Source: Cyanobium sp. NIES-981
Lineage (GTDB): Bacteria; Cyanobacteriota; Cyanobacteriia; PCC-6307; Cyanobiaceae
Direction: 5' to 3'
Length of the DNA: 64,000 bases
NCBI RefSeq assembly: GCF_900088535.1
Contig: NZ_LT578417.1
Span: 1,054,001 to 1,118,000, forward strand
The first letter of the stretch is position 1. Every line of letters begins with the position of its first letter. Shown piece by piece: positions 27,236 to 37,100 of the stretch. The notes beneath the pieces are model-generated. The model made no database searches and was not told where the DNA came from. It saw nothing but the letters and a program-made list of their open reading frames with translations. The translations under genes and the position numbers were made by a program.

Positions 27236-28161
27236 ACCGCCACGACGCCAGCCGCGAGCTGGTGGATCAGGCAACCCGCCAGCTCCTCGATCCCCAGGGC
27301 CGCCACCTGGCAGGCGCGGTGCAGTGGTGGCCTCTGGAAGGCTTCGAGGGGCTCTGGCCCGTGGCGGTGCTGGGGGAGGGCCCGCCCGTGCTGCTGCTGC
27401 ACGGCTTCGACAGCTCGTTCCTGGAATTCCGCCGTCTGGCACCGCTGCTGGCCCAGCGGCATCGGCTGATCATTCCCGACCTGTTCGGCTTCGGCTTCAC
27501 GCCGCGCGATCCGCTGGCCGAGTACGGCCCCGCCGCGGTGCTGGCCCATCTGGAGGCGCTGCTCAAGGCGCTGGAGGCCCGCGGGCTGGCCGGGAAGGGG
27601 GAAGCGGGCCAACCCTTTGGCCTGATCGGGGCCTCCATGGGTGGCGCGGTGGCCGTGGAACTGGCCCGGTGCCGGCCTGGCCAGTTCAACAGGATGCTGC
27701 TGCTGGCCCCGGCCGGTCTCACCGGACGGCCGATGCCGCTGCCTCCGGTGCTCGACGGCCTGGGTGTGCGCTTCCTGGCCTTGCCCGGCGTGCGGCGGGG
27801 TCTCTGCCGCAGCGCCTTCGCCCAGCCGGATCGGGATGTGGGGCCCGCCGAGCTGGAAATCGCTTCCCTGCATCTGGCCACGCCGGGCTGGGCCGAGGCC
27901 CTGCGCCGCTTCGCCCGCTCCGGTGGCTTCGCCGGCTGCGGCGAGCCCCTCCCACCCCTGCCGATCCAGGTGCTGTGGGGCGCCGACGACCGGATCCTGC
28001 GGCCGCCCCAGAAGCGGGCCGCCCAGGCCCTGCTGGGCGAGCGGGTGCAGGAGCTGGCGGACTGCGGCCACCTGCCCCACATCGATCAGCCGGACCAGGT
28101 GGCCATCACCTGGCACAGTCCCGAGCCGGCGCCAGCCGCCGTGGCCGCCGGGCATGGCTGA
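27232..28161 (+). CDS. Alpha/beta hydrolase
   Basis: The 309-residue protein has the oxyanion-hole strand VLLLHGFDSSFLEFRRL, the Asp-bearing IIPDLFGFGFTPRDP, the nucleophile elbow GASMGGAV with its Ser, VLWGADDRILRP (acid) and CGHLPHIDQPDQVA (catalytic His), so the triad is intact. It resembles the cyanobacterial hydrolases often placed with lipid or pigment genes, but no substrate can be given. The GTG at 27232 overlaps the dehydrogenase stop and is the natural start. Confidence 0.88.
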   Translation: MNRHDASRELVDQATRQLLDPQGRHLAGAVQWWPLEGFEGLWPVAVLGEGPPVLLLHGFDSSFLEFRRLAPLLAQRHRLIIPDLFGFGFTPRDPLAEYGPAAVLAHLEALLKALEARGLAGKGEAGQPFGLIGASMGGAVAVELARCRPGQFNRMLLLAPAGLTGRPMPLPPVLDGLGVRFLALPGVRRGLCRSAFAQPDRDVGPAELEIASLHLATPGWAEALRRFARSGGFAGCGEPLPPLPIQVLWGADDRILRPPQKRAAQALLGERVQELADCGHLPHIDQPDQVAITWHSPEPAPAAVAAGHG

Positions 28162-28807
28162 GGCGGGGATGGCTGAGGCGGGCCAGCGTCGCGGCGGCCC
28201 GGCCCTGCAGCTGCTGGCGGCGGCGCTGCGCCTCTGGATCCGCCAGCAGTGCGAGGCCATCGACCAGCTGGAGCTGGACCTGGACGGATCGGCGCTGCAG
28301 CTGCTGGGGGGCCATCTCGACGGGGTGCGCCTGCAGGCCAGGCGGGTGCGCTACCAGGGACTGGAGCTGGAGAGCGTGACGCTGCGGAGCGAGCCGATTC
28401 AGGTGCAGCTGGGCAAGGTGCTGCGGGGACAGCCGCTTCAGCTGGATGAGGCCTTCAGGATTCGCGGCCTGGTGCGGTTCACCCCGGAAGGGCTGGACCG
28501 GTCGCTGGCCCAGCAGGCCTGGCGCCCTCTGGCGGACAGCCTGGCCGAAACCCTGCTGGGCATCGGACCTCTGCTTGCAGTCACGGTGCGGCAGCCATGG
28601 CTGGTGCTGAAGGCCCGGATCCCCGGCAGCACAACCGTGCGGGAGCTGGATACTCGGCTGCAGGCCGAGCTGGGCAGCATCGCCCTGCACGCCGCCGATG
28701 GCACCACCGCCATGCGGCTGCCGATGGATCCAGCCATCACGATCGAGCGCGCCGCAGTGGAGGGCGGGCTGGTGGTGCTGGAAGGAGAAGCCACGGTGAC
28801 GCCCTAG
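28154..28807 (+). CDS. DUF2993-type protein
   Basis: The 217-residue protein has the DUF2993 pattern: CEAIDQLELDLDGSALQLLGGHLDGVRLQARRVRYQGLELESVTLRSEPI, alternating beta strands that recur as an LptA-like or tubular-lipid-binding-like sheet. Cyanobacteria and actinobacteria carry many such proteins of unknown function, thought to bind lipids or pigments. ATG 28154 overlaps the hydrolase stop by 8 bp; ATG 28169 is possible. The TAG stop lies in a CTAG shared with the convergent cdsA stop. Confidence 0.75.
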   Translation: MAEAGMAEAGQRRGGPALQLLAAALRLWIRQQCEAIDQLELDLDGSALQLLGGHLDGVRLQARRVRYQGLELESVTLRSEPIQVQLGKVLRGQPLQLDEAFRIRGLVRFTPEGLDRSLAQQAWRPLADSLAETLLGIGPLLAVTVRQPWLVLKARIPGSTTVRELDTRLQAELGSIALHAADGTTAMRLPMDPAITIERAAVEGGLVVLEGEATVTP

Positions 28808-29649
28808 GCGCCCAGCAGCGGCAGCACCAGCGTGACCAGCGTATACACCACCGCCGGCACGAACAGGTAGCTGTCGATGCGGTCGAGGATGCCGCCATGG
28901 CCGGGAATGGCGTCGCCGGAGTCCTTCAGGCCGGCATCCCGCTTCATCATCGACTCGGTGAGATCCCCCACCAGGGCGAACAGCGCCACCACCGCGCCCA
29001 GGCCGGCACCGATCAGCCAGCCCCAGCTCCAGCCGATCCAGGTGCCGCCCACGGCGCCCACCGCCATGGCACAGGCCACCCCGCCCAGGGCGCCCTCCAC
29101 GGTCTTGCCGGGGGAGATGGGCGAGAGGGGCCGCCGGCCGAAGCGGCGCCCGATGGCATAGGAGCCGATGTCCGTGGCCACGATCAGGAAGCAGGCCAGC
29201 AGGGTGAGGGCCAGGCCGGACTCGGGCAGCTCGCGCAGCTTGATCCAGTGGCTGGGCAGGAAGCCCAGGTAGAAGAGGCCGAACACCGAGGCCGCGATGT
29301 CGGCGATGGTGCCGGTGACCGGCTGCAGCAGCAGCCAGCCGCAGATCACGGCCCCCGAGGCCGGCAGCACAGCCGCCGCCACGTCGCCGGCCAGCCAGCT
29401 GCCGCCGCTGGCCAGCTGGGTGGTCACCAGCAGCAGCTGCACCGCCACCAGGGTGGTCTTGGTGGCGGGCCGGATGCCCTTGAACTGGGCCATGCGGAAG
29501 AACTCCAGCAGGCCCAGGTGCACGATCACCCCCACCGCCACGGTGAACCACCAGCCGCCGAGCATCACCACCACGAAGCCGAAGGCCCCGGCGGCCCAGC
29601 CGCTCACCAGGCGTGGCAGCGACGTGCTGGTGCGGGGCTGGGGGATCAC
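28804..29649 (-). CDS. cdsA: Phosphatidate cytidylyltransferase
   Basis: The 281-residue integral membrane protein shows the CdsA signature SPGKTVEGALGG and, near the end, DLTESMMKRDAGLKDSG...PGHGGILDRIDSY with the metal-binding Asp residues. It makes CDP-diacylglycerol from phosphatidate and CTP for phosphatidylglycerol, which photosystems need. GTG 29649 is the start, overlapping the cbiT stop by 4 bp. The open frame further upstream is a shadow of cbiT. Confidence 0.94.
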   Translation of the reverse strand: MIPQPRTSTSLPRLVSGWAAGAFGFVVVMLGGWWFTVAVGVIVHLGLLEFFRMAQFKGIRPATKTTLVAVQLLLVTTQLASGGSWLAGDVAAAVLPASGAVICGWLLLQPVTGTIADIAASVFGLFYLGFLPSHWIKLRELPESGLALTLLACFLIVATDIGSYAIGRRFGRRPLSPISPGKTVEGALGGVACAMAVGAVGGTWIGWSWGWLIGAGLGAVVALFALVGDLTESMMKRDAGLKDSGDAIPGHGGILDRIDSYLFVPAVVYTLVTLVLPLLGA

Positions 29650-30275
29650 GGCCGCTCCGCCGCGATCAGGAACAGGGGCTCGGCGGCGGCCAGCTTGGCC
29701 TGGCTGCCGCGGCGCTGCATGCGGTGCACGGTGGCCTGCACCACCTGCACGTCGCGGGCCGCCAGCTGGCCGAGGGTGTCGGTGGCATCCACCAGCCCCT
29801 CCAGGCTGGCGGTGCTGATCACCAGCCTGCCCTGGGGCTGCAGCACCCACCACACCTGCCGCAGCACATCGCCGAGGGGGCGGCCCACCTCCAGCAGCAC
29901 CCGGTCCGGGGCGCCGGGAAGGGAGGCCAGGTCCTCCGGCGCCGCCCCGGCATGGATGTGGAGGTTGGTGATCCCGAAGCGCTGGCGGTTCTGCTCCAGC
30001 AGCACGATCGCCTCGGGGTCGCGCTCCAGCGTGTGCACCTGACCCCGCGGCATCAGCCGGGCGATCTCAAGCGCCAGGGCGCCGGTGCCCCCGCCCACAT
30101 CCCACACCAGGGAATCCGCCCGGGGGCGCAGGTGGGCCAGCAGCATCACCCGCAGTTCCATCGGCGTGGGGCTGAACCCAGGGGCGGCCGCGAAGGCGCC
30201 ATCCGGCAGGCCGGGGGTGACGAAGTCCCACTGGTAGGGCGGGGCCGAGGACGCAGCACTGGGGTCGTCGATCAC
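29646..30275 (-). CDS. cbiT: Precorrin-6Y/8W decarboxylating methyltransferase CbiT-type
   Basis: The 209-residue SAM methyltransferase has PGFSPTPMELRVMLLAHLRP and the SAM-binding VWDVGGGTGALALEIARL, then HTLERDPEAIVLLEQNRQRFGI, all typical of CbiT, the C15-methylating and decarboxylating half of CobL in corrin synthesis. The separate CbiE half is not in the window. CobB at 59283 belongs to the same pathway. It overlaps cdsA by 4 bp, an operon arrangement without evident functional link. Confidence 0.88.
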   Translation of the reverse strand: MIDDPSAASSAPPYQWDFVTPGLPDGAFAAAPGFSPTPMELRVMLLAHLRPRADSLVWDVGGGTGALALEIARLMPRGQVHTLERDPEAIVLLEQNRQRFGITNLHIHAGAAPEDLASLPGAPDRVLLEVGRPLGDVLRQVWWVLQPQGRLVISTASLEGLVDATDTLGQLAARDVQVVQATVHRMQRRGSQAKLAAAEPLFLIAAERP

Positions 30276-30378
30276 CGGCCGGGTCTTCGGAACAAGCGGG
30301 GCAGCTCAGGGTGGCACGGGAGGGCGCGCCATCTGGAGCCGACAGGCCGGGAAGAGCCCCGGGCCCGGAAGCTCCGCA

Positions 30379-31701
30379 TCACCCAACCACCACGTTCACC
30401 GTATCAGCGATCTGCCCCGGCCAGAGACGCCGCTGCTCCTGCAGCCAGGCGGCCCTGGCCGCATCCAGGCGCTCCCCGGGGATCAGCAGGGGAATCCCCG
30501 GCGGGTAAGGGCAGAGGGGTTCGGCGGCGATCCTGCCGGCCGCCGCGGCCAGCGGTACCGCTTGCGAAGGGGCACGCCAGGCCGCGGCGATCGCCTGCTC
30601 GGGCTCGGCCACCCGCGGCAGGGGCGGGGCCGCGAACGGCGGCAGCGGGTCGCCACCCAGGGCCCTCCGCAGGCCAGCCAGGGCCCGGGGAAGCTCCCTT
30701 ACCACCCGCCGCGGTGGTGCCGTGCCAAGGCAGAAGGTGAGGGTGCCGGGCTCGGGCAACTCGGCGATCACCCCCCGGGAGAGCAGCCAGGCATCGGCCA
30801 CCAGGCCGTTGACCCCGAAGGCCGCGGTGTGCACCACCAGCCGCAGCGGATCCTCACCGTGCACCAGAGGCAGGCCGAGCTCGCGGCAGCGGCGGCCCAG
30901 GCGATCAGCGATCCCCAGGGCGCGGGCCCGCTGGCGACGGCCGGCGGCACTGCAGCCGTGGCGCAGGCTCAGCGCGGTGGAGTGCAGCAACAGGGCGCTG
31001 GGGCTGGAGGTCTGCAGCCACAGCAGAGACCGCTCGAGCGCGGCGGGATCCAGCCGCGGCCCCTGGGCCAGCAGAGCCGCGCTCTGGGCCAGCCCCCCCC
31101 CGCTCTTCTGGCAGGAGAGCACCACCAGGTCGGCACCGGCGGCCACGGCCTCCCCCTGCCCATGGGCCTGGTCCACCAGCAGCGGCAGACCGGCCCCGTG
31201 CACCAGCTGGGTCAGGCCGCGCAGATCGGCGCCAAACCCCTGATACGTGGGACTCACTACCGCCACCGCCGCCAGCGGACCGCCGGCCAGGGCGTCCGCC
31301 AGGGACCGCTCCAGCCAGGCCGGTGACGGGGGCAGCCAGAGCCCGGTGGCAGGGTCGAAGGGCAGGCTGAACAGCACGGGCTGCAGCTGGCCGAGCACAC
31401 AGGCGTGCAGCAGCGAGCGGTGCAGGTTGCGGGGCAGCAGAACCCGGCTGCCGGGGGGCGCCAGGGCCAGCAGGGCCGCCTGCAGCAGGCCACTGGCGCC
31501 GTTCACCCCGAACCAGCAGCGCTCCGCCCCCAGCAGGGCGGCGCAGGCCCGCTGCTCCTCGGCCACCAGGCCCTCGGCCTCGAGCGGACCGCCGATCTCC
31601 GGCAGCTCCGGCAGGTCCCAGCTGCCCGGCCTGGCGCGGAGCAGGCGGACCAGGCCCGGCGGCAGGCCGCGGCCACGGCCATGGGCCGGCAGGTGCAGCA
31701 C
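30379..31701 (-). CDS. Orn/Lys/Arg decarboxylase family PLP enzyme
   Basis: The 440-residue protein aligns with fold I Orn/Lys/Arg decarboxylases of the short Gram-positive/cyanobacterial type: HLPAHGRGRGLP, FGVNGASGLLQAALLA, LLVDQAHG and a PLP Lys in VVLSCQKSGGGLAQSA, with a small C-domain. Canonical proteins read DEAHG and HKT/HKS, so DQAHG and CQKS are small departures. It may make a polyamine precursor from lysine, ornithine or arginine. GTG 31701 is the only usable start although the frame stays open upstream without an ATG, GTG or TTG. Confidence 0.82.
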   Translation of the reverse strand: MLHLPAHGRGRGLPPGLVRLLRARPGSWDLPELPEIGGPLEAEGLVAEEQRACAALLGAERCWFGVNGASGLLQAALLALAPPGSRVLLPRNLHRSLLHACVLGQLQPVLFSLPFDPATGLWLPPSPAWLERSLADALAGGPLAAVAVVSPTYQGFGADLRGLTQLVHGAGLPLLVDQAHGQGEAVAAGADLVVLSCQKSGGGLAQSAALLAQGPRLDPAALERSLLWLQTSSPSALLLHSTALSLRHGCSAAGRRQRARALGIADRLGRRCRELGLPLVHGEDPLRLVVHTAAFGVNGLVADAWLLSRGVIAELPEPGTLTFCLGTAPPRRVVRELPRALAGLRRALGGDPLPPFAAPPLPRVAEPEQAIAAAWRAPSQAVPLAAAAGRIAAEPLCPYPPGIPLLIPGERLDAARAAWLQEQRRLWPGQIADTVNVVVG

Positions 31702-31844
31702 CAGGGGGTCGGAGGCAGACAGGCGCGGGAACAGCGTGGGGAAAAGCCGTGCAGGGCGGCAGCAGGGGAGCGGGAGGGATGGAGCGCTCCTGACCCCTCA
31801 CCGGCCGGGGTTCCTAGAGTCTGCCCACCCAAACGACCACAGCC

Positions 31845-33530
31845 TTGACCATTGCTGAGAGGCCCGCTGGGGCGCCTCCGGAGCCTCCTGCCTACGACCC
31901 CCGGGCCGATCGCCGCTGGTTGCTGGCTCGTCCCTGGATGTTTCTCGGCAGGCTGACGGCCGTGCTCTGGCAGCTGACCAGCCTCGCCCTGGTGCTGGTG
32001 GTGCAGGCCAACAGCAGCGACCGCCGCGTGCAGCAGCGGCTCGGCAAACGCATCCTCACCACCCTCACCAACCTGGGCCCCTGCTTCATCAAGGTGGGCC
32101 AGGCCCTCTCCACCCGCCCCGACCTGGTGCGGCGGGACTGGCTCGAACAGCTGATCCAGCTGCAGGACAACCTCCCCGCCTTCCCCCTGGAGGTGGCCCT
32201 GCGCACGATCGAGGAGGAACTGGGCGCTCCGGCCAGCACCCTGTTCGCCAGCTTCCCGGACTACCCGGTGGCGGCCGCCAGCCTGGGCCAGGTGTACAAG
32301 GCCAGGCTCGACAACGGCCACTGGGTGGCGGTGAAGGTGCAGCGTCCGGACCTGCCGCACATCCTGCGGCGCGATCTGGTGATCATCCGTCTGCTGGCGG
32401 TGCTCAGTGCTCCGCTGCTGCCCCTCAACCTGGGCTTCGGACTCGACGAGATCATCGACGAGTTCGGCCAGACCCTGTTCGACGAGATCGATTACCGCAA
32501 GGAAGCCGACAACGCCGACCGTTTCGCGGCCCTGTTCGAGGACCATCCCGAGGTGACCGTGCCCGCGGTGGAGCGCAGCCTCAGCACCCGTCGGGTGCTC
32601 ACCACCAGCTGGATCCACGGCACCAAGCTGCAGGAGCGCCATGTGCTCGAGGCACGCCATCTCGACCCCACCGCCCTGATCCGCACCGGGGTGGTGGCCG
32701 GCCTGCGCCAGCTGCTGGAGTTCGGCTACTTCCATGCCGACCCCCACCCGGGCAACCTCTTCGCCCTGCCGGGCCGCACCGGGCCCCTGGGCCATGTGGC
32801 CTACGTGGATTTCGGCATGATGGATTCCATCAGCGACGCCGACCGCCTCACCCTCACCGGCGCGGTGGTGCACCTGATCAACAGGGACTTCCGGGCCCTC
32901 GCCCAGGACTTCGTGGCCCTGGGCTTCCTCAACCCCGACGCCGACCTCGAGCCGATCATCCCCGCCCTGGAGGAGGTGCTGGGCGGCGCCCTGGGCGAGA
33001 ACGTGGGCAACTTCAACTTCAAGGCGGTCACCGATCGCTTCTCGGAGCTGGTGTTCGACTACCCCTTCCGGGTGCCGGTGCGCTTCGCCCTGATCATCCG
33101 GGCCGTGGTGAGCCAGGAGGGACTGGCCCTGCGGCTCGACCCCGACTTCAAGATCATCCGGGTGGCCTACCCCTACGTGGCCCGGCGCCTGCTGGCCGGC
33201 GACACGGCGGAGATGCGCGACAAGCTGCTCGAGGTGCTGTTCGACAGCAATGGCAGGCTGCAGATCGAACGGCTGGAAAGCCTGCTGGCCGTGCTGGAGA
33301 ACGACGGACCAGGGCCCGATCTGCTGCCGGTGATGGGCTCAGGCCTGAAGCTGCTGCTGGGACCCGAGGGCGACAGCCTGCGCCGGCGGCTGCTGCTCAC
33401 CCTGGTGCGTGACGACCGGCTTCACACCGAGGATCTGCGGGCCCTGGCCAGCCTGCTGCGGCGCACCTTCAGCGCCCGCAAGCTGGCCGGTGGGCTGCTG
33501 GCCAGACTGAACCCCCTGGCCGCGGCCTAG
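31845..33530 (+). CDS. ABC1/UbiB (AarF) atypical protein kinase
   Basis: The 561-residue protein has the family marks: FIKVGQALSTRPDL (KxGQ), the Ala-rich loop AAASLGQVYKARL in place of a Gly-rich loop, VAVKVQRPDL (Lys), FHADPHPGNLF (catalytic) and YVDFGMM (DFG). Relatives (ABC1K in plastids, UbiB, Coq8) support plastoquinone, tocopherol or ubiquinone metabolism as membrane-linked ATPases. Start is TTG at 31845. It is divergent from the decarboxylase across 143 bp in which I see no clear promoter. Confidence 0.93.
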   Translation: MTIAERPAGAPPEPPAYDPRADRRWLLARPWMFLGRLTAVLWQLTSLALVLVVQANSSDRRVQQRLGKRILTTLTNLGPCFIKVGQALSTRPDLVRRDWLEQLIQLQDNLPAFPLEVALRTIEEELGAPASTLFASFPDYPVAAASLGQVYKARLDNGHWVAVKVQRPDLPHILRRDLVIIRLLAVLSAPLLPLNLGFGLDEIIDEFGQTLFDEIDYRKEADNADRFAALFEDHPEVTVPAVERSLSTRRVLTTSWIHGTKLQERHVLEARHLDPTALIRTGVVAGLRQLLEFGYFHADPHPGNLFALPGRTGPLGHVAYVDFGMMDSISDADRLTLTGAVVHLINRDFRALAQDFVALGFLNPDADLEPIIPALEEVLGGALGENVGNFNFKAVTDRFSELVFDYPFRVPVRFALIIRAVVSQEGLALRLDPDFKIIRVAYPYVARRLLAGDTAEMRDKLLEVLFDSNGRLQIERLESLLAVLENDGPGPDLLPVMGSGLKLLLGPEGDSLRRRLLLTLVRDDRLHTEDLRALASLLRRTFSARKLAGGLLARLNPLAAA

Positions 33531-33557
33531 GGTCACCCCCACCCTTCCTGTCGTGCC

Positions 33558-34028
33558 GTGATCGACCCTGCGCCCATCGACCTGCAGGACGCCAGCCTCG
33601 ATGCGGCGAGCGGGTTCTACGGCGACCTCGACCCCAGCGAGATCCTGCTGGAGTACGCCCCGCTGATCGAGCCGCCCTATCTGGTGGCGGGGGTCGGCCT
33701 GGCCATCGGCGTGCTCTGCGGCCTCACCTTCGCCCGGCTGGTGCAGGACCGCCTCGAGGGCTGGAAACAGGACCGACTGGCCCTGCTGCCCCTCGGCACC
33801 GCCAGCACCACCGTGCCCTACATCGGCGTGGTGATCGGTGTGACCCTGTTCATCGGCGGCAGCCTGCAGGTGTTCGGCTTCTCCTCGGGGGCGGCCCTGC
33901 TGGTGTCGTTCGTGCTCTCGATCGGCACCGCCGGAGCGCTGTGGGCCCAGCTGGAGCGGCTCATGACCCAGGTGGAGAACGGCACCTTCAGCGCCGTGGA
34001 TTTCGACAACTTCGACCAGTTCTTCTGA
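33558..34028 (+). CDS. Conserved-looking membrane protein, 156 aa
   Basis: GTG-initiated ORF 27 bp after the ABC1 kinase. The first ~45 residues are acidic and soluble, followed by one span (about 45-62, LVAGVGLAIGVLCGLTFA), a short charged loop and two further spans (about 93-135), with a C-terminus ending NFDQFF. I do not recognise the family, but codon bias and the coupled position support a real gene, probably co-transcribed with the kinase. Its last four codons plus stop are duplicated in tandem just downstream. Confidence 0.7.
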   Translation: MIDPAPIDLQDASLDAASGFYGDLDPSEILLEYAPLIEPPYLVAGVGLAIGVLCGLTFARLVQDRLEGWKQDRLALLPLGTASTTVPYIGVVIGVTLFIGGSLQVFGFSSGAALLVSFVLSIGTAGALWAQLERLMTQVENGTFSAVDFDNFDQFF

Positions 34029-34043
34029 GACCAGTTCTTCTGA
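34014..34043. repeat. Perfect tandem 15-bp duplication across a stop codon
   Basis: GACCAGTTCTTCTGA occurs at 34014-34028 and 34029-34043. The first copy is the end of the membrane-protein gene (Asp-Gln-Phe-Phe-stop), the second a silent copy beyond the stop. A third, degenerate version follows around 34055. Confidence 0.9.
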
Positions 34044-34170
34044 ACCGGGTCCCGGACCAGTCCTGCTGCTGAGCCTGGTTCCCCTCCCAGGCCCGGAACG
34101 ATGTAACAACTCGCTCCGCAACGGCTTCACCCAGGTCAACCTGAATCCATCACAGGAACGACGGGCAATC

Positions 34171-37100
34171 ATGGGGTTCCTCCTGGTTCTCCTGGTTCTC
34201 CTGGTTCTCCTGGCCATCGTGGTCTTGGTCCTGGCCGTCCTGGAGAACAGGAAAGACCAGCGATCCCGCCAAGCCGACCCTGCCCGAGGCCTCTCCCTGG
34301 ACCAGCGCCTGGAGCGCCAGGAAGCCGCGGTGGCTGCGATCCTGCTGCGCTTCGATCGGCTGGAGCTGGAGCTGGAGCGGCTCCAGCGTCAGATGGGTGC
34401 CCCGCGGGGCGAGGCCCCGACCGCCGCCGGGCAGCGACCGGACCAGAGCCCCTCCCCAGAGAGCGATCGGACACCTGCACGGAGACCGCAGGCACGGGAA
34501 GCGGCTGAAAGGGAAGCGGGCGAACAGCCAGCCCCCGCACGACGGCCACCCCCACCACTGCGGCCCGAACCGCGACGGGAACCGCCGCCACCCCAGCCGC
34601 CACCACCCCAGACGCGACCCCAGCCGCCACCGCACACCCACCCCCAGCCCGCACCGCCGCCTCCACCGCCCCCCCTTGGGCCCCAGGCCGTCCGCGCCGC
34701 CGCGCCCCCCCGTGCCCCGGGCCCTTGGCAGCAGCGCTGGCGTCGCTGGGAGCAGCTCCTGATCGCCAACTGGACCGGTCTGCTGGGGGTCGTGGTGGTG
34801 GTGGCCGGCGTGACCTTCGCCGCCATCAACGTCGCCCTGCAGTTCAACCCCTGGCAACGATTCCTGCTGGTGGTGGCGGCGGCCACCGCCATGGCCCTGC
34901 CCTCCCTGCTGCTGAAACCCGCCTCCCCCTGGCTGCGCCTGAGCCGCTGGCTGAGAAGCGGCGGGGCGGCCCTGCTGCTGTTCGCCTGCACCGCGGCCGG
35001 GGGCCTGCCTCAGCTGGGGCTGCAATGGCTGGACGATCCGGGACAGAGCCTGGCGCTGCTCGGCGCCGCCATCGCGGTGAATCTGGTGCTGGCCGCTGTC
35101 GCCACCAACCAGACCGTGGCGGGACTCCACGTGGTGGTGTGCCTCGTCCCCCTCACGATCGTCCCCCAGGGCGGGCTGATCCTGGCGGTGGCCAGCCTGG
35201 TCGCCCTGGTGGGCGTCGTGCTGCCCCTGGCGCGGCCCTGGTACGGCCATCGGCTCCTGGTGGGCCTGAGCTACGGCCTGTTCCACGCCAACTGGGTCGT
35301 TCGCACCCTGCCCCTGCTGGCCGGGAGCGACACCCTCCGCAACCAGGCCGCCCTGGCCGCCGCTCTGGTGTTCATTTCCGGCACAGTGCTGCTGCAACGG
35401 CCGCAGCGGCTGCGGCAGCACGGCCTGACGCTGCCGCTGCTCGTGCAGCTGGTGAACAGCGGGGGGCTTGCCCTGGCGCTGTTGCTGGAACCGCCCCAGC
35501 TGGGCAGCCGCGCTCTGGCCCTGGCGGCGTGCGCCGGGCTGCTGGCGGTGCTGGCCGTCCGCGCCCGCCGGGCCGAGCTCTCCTGGCTGCGCCGCTGCGA
35601 TGTGATCCTCGCCCAGGCCTTCAGCCTCGCCGCCCTGCTCAGCCTCGGACCCTGGGTCGCCAATCCCACCCTGCTCACGGCCCTGGTGCTGCTGGAGTGC
35701 CTGGCCCTGCTTCACCTGGGCCATCAGGATCCCGACACCATGGTGCGGCAGCTGGGCTGGTGGCTCAGCCTGCTGGCCGGTCTGGCCCTGGCTGCGGTGA
35801 CCCTGGGGGCGGCACCACCAGGGCAGGCCCCTCCCCTCCAGAACAGTGCTGTGCTGCTGGTCAGCGGGGCCCTGGCCCTGGCCAGCCAGCACCGTGTGCA
35901 CCGGCCCAAGGCCCTGCCGGGAGCCGGCGGGATGGGATGGATCGGGGCCCTGCTGCTCTGGCTGGGCTCCAGCGTGATCCCCCCAGACGCCTGGCAGCCC
36001 TGGCTGACCGTCACCGTGCTGACGGCCGCGCTGCTGAGCGCCAGGCACTGGCAGCTGCCGGGGGGAGCCCAGGGCCTGGCGGCCATGATCACGCTCATCC
36101 ACATCGGCAGCTGGATCCGGCTACTGAACCAGGTGCCCTGGGCTCCGCAGAGCCTGGCCGCGCTGACACTCCCCCCGCTGCTTCTGGCCCTGCTGCTGCT
36201 CTGCGACCGGCGGCACGACGTCCCCAGGGCCACGGGCTGGTGGCTGCTCTGCCTGAGCGGTGGGTTCTGGGGCCAGATGACCCTGCTGGTGCGGCTGGGA
36301 GTCGTGGGGCCGGAGCGGCTGGCCGGCCACGCCGTGCTGCTCCTGGCCGGGGGAGCCCTGCTGGTGGCCGTCCAGCTGGGGATGATGCGCTGGCGGCTGC
36401 GGGCCCCCTGGCCCGAGCTGATGGGCTGGCTGGGGCCGGGGCTGCTGCTGCTCGGCAGCCTTGGCTGCCTGCCGCGGCCCTGGCCCGAGCCCATCGCCAC
36501 GGCCCTGTTGCAGCTCAGCCTTCTGGTCGGGCTCTGGCGCCGGCCCCCCGGCCTGGTGGCCGGCACCACCGCCGCCACCGGCGTCCTGCTGGCGGGAAGC
36601 TGGGTGTGGCTGCTGGCACCCCAGTCCTGGAGCTGGCAGGAACTCCTGCCCCGGCTGCTGCCCCTGGTCCTGGTGGTGCAGATTCTGTGGCTGCGGGGGG
36701 CGCGCGCCCCCCGCCGTGGCGCCTGGATCCTGCTGAACGGCACGGCCGTGGCGCTGCTGCTCAGCGCCCTGCTGGCCTGGGCGGTGGGTCCGGAGGTGAT
36801 CCGCAGCCGCGCCGCCACCCTGCTGATCGCCGGCCAGCTGATCCCGGTGCTGCACGGGCGGCTGCAGCGAACCGGGATCCCTCAGCTGCTGCCGCCAGCT
36901 CTCGCCTGGCAAGGGGCAGCCCTCACCTACGCCGGTGTGGCCCTGGGCCTGCCTGCGCCCTGGCGGGGCATCGGGGGGCTGCTGGCGTTCGGCGGGCTGC
37001 TGCTGCTGGCCCGGCAGTGGCGACCTTCCGGGCTGCACGCCGCCGCGGCGTGCGGCGTCACTGCCCTGCACCTGCAGCTCTGGCTGCAACTGCTGCTGCA

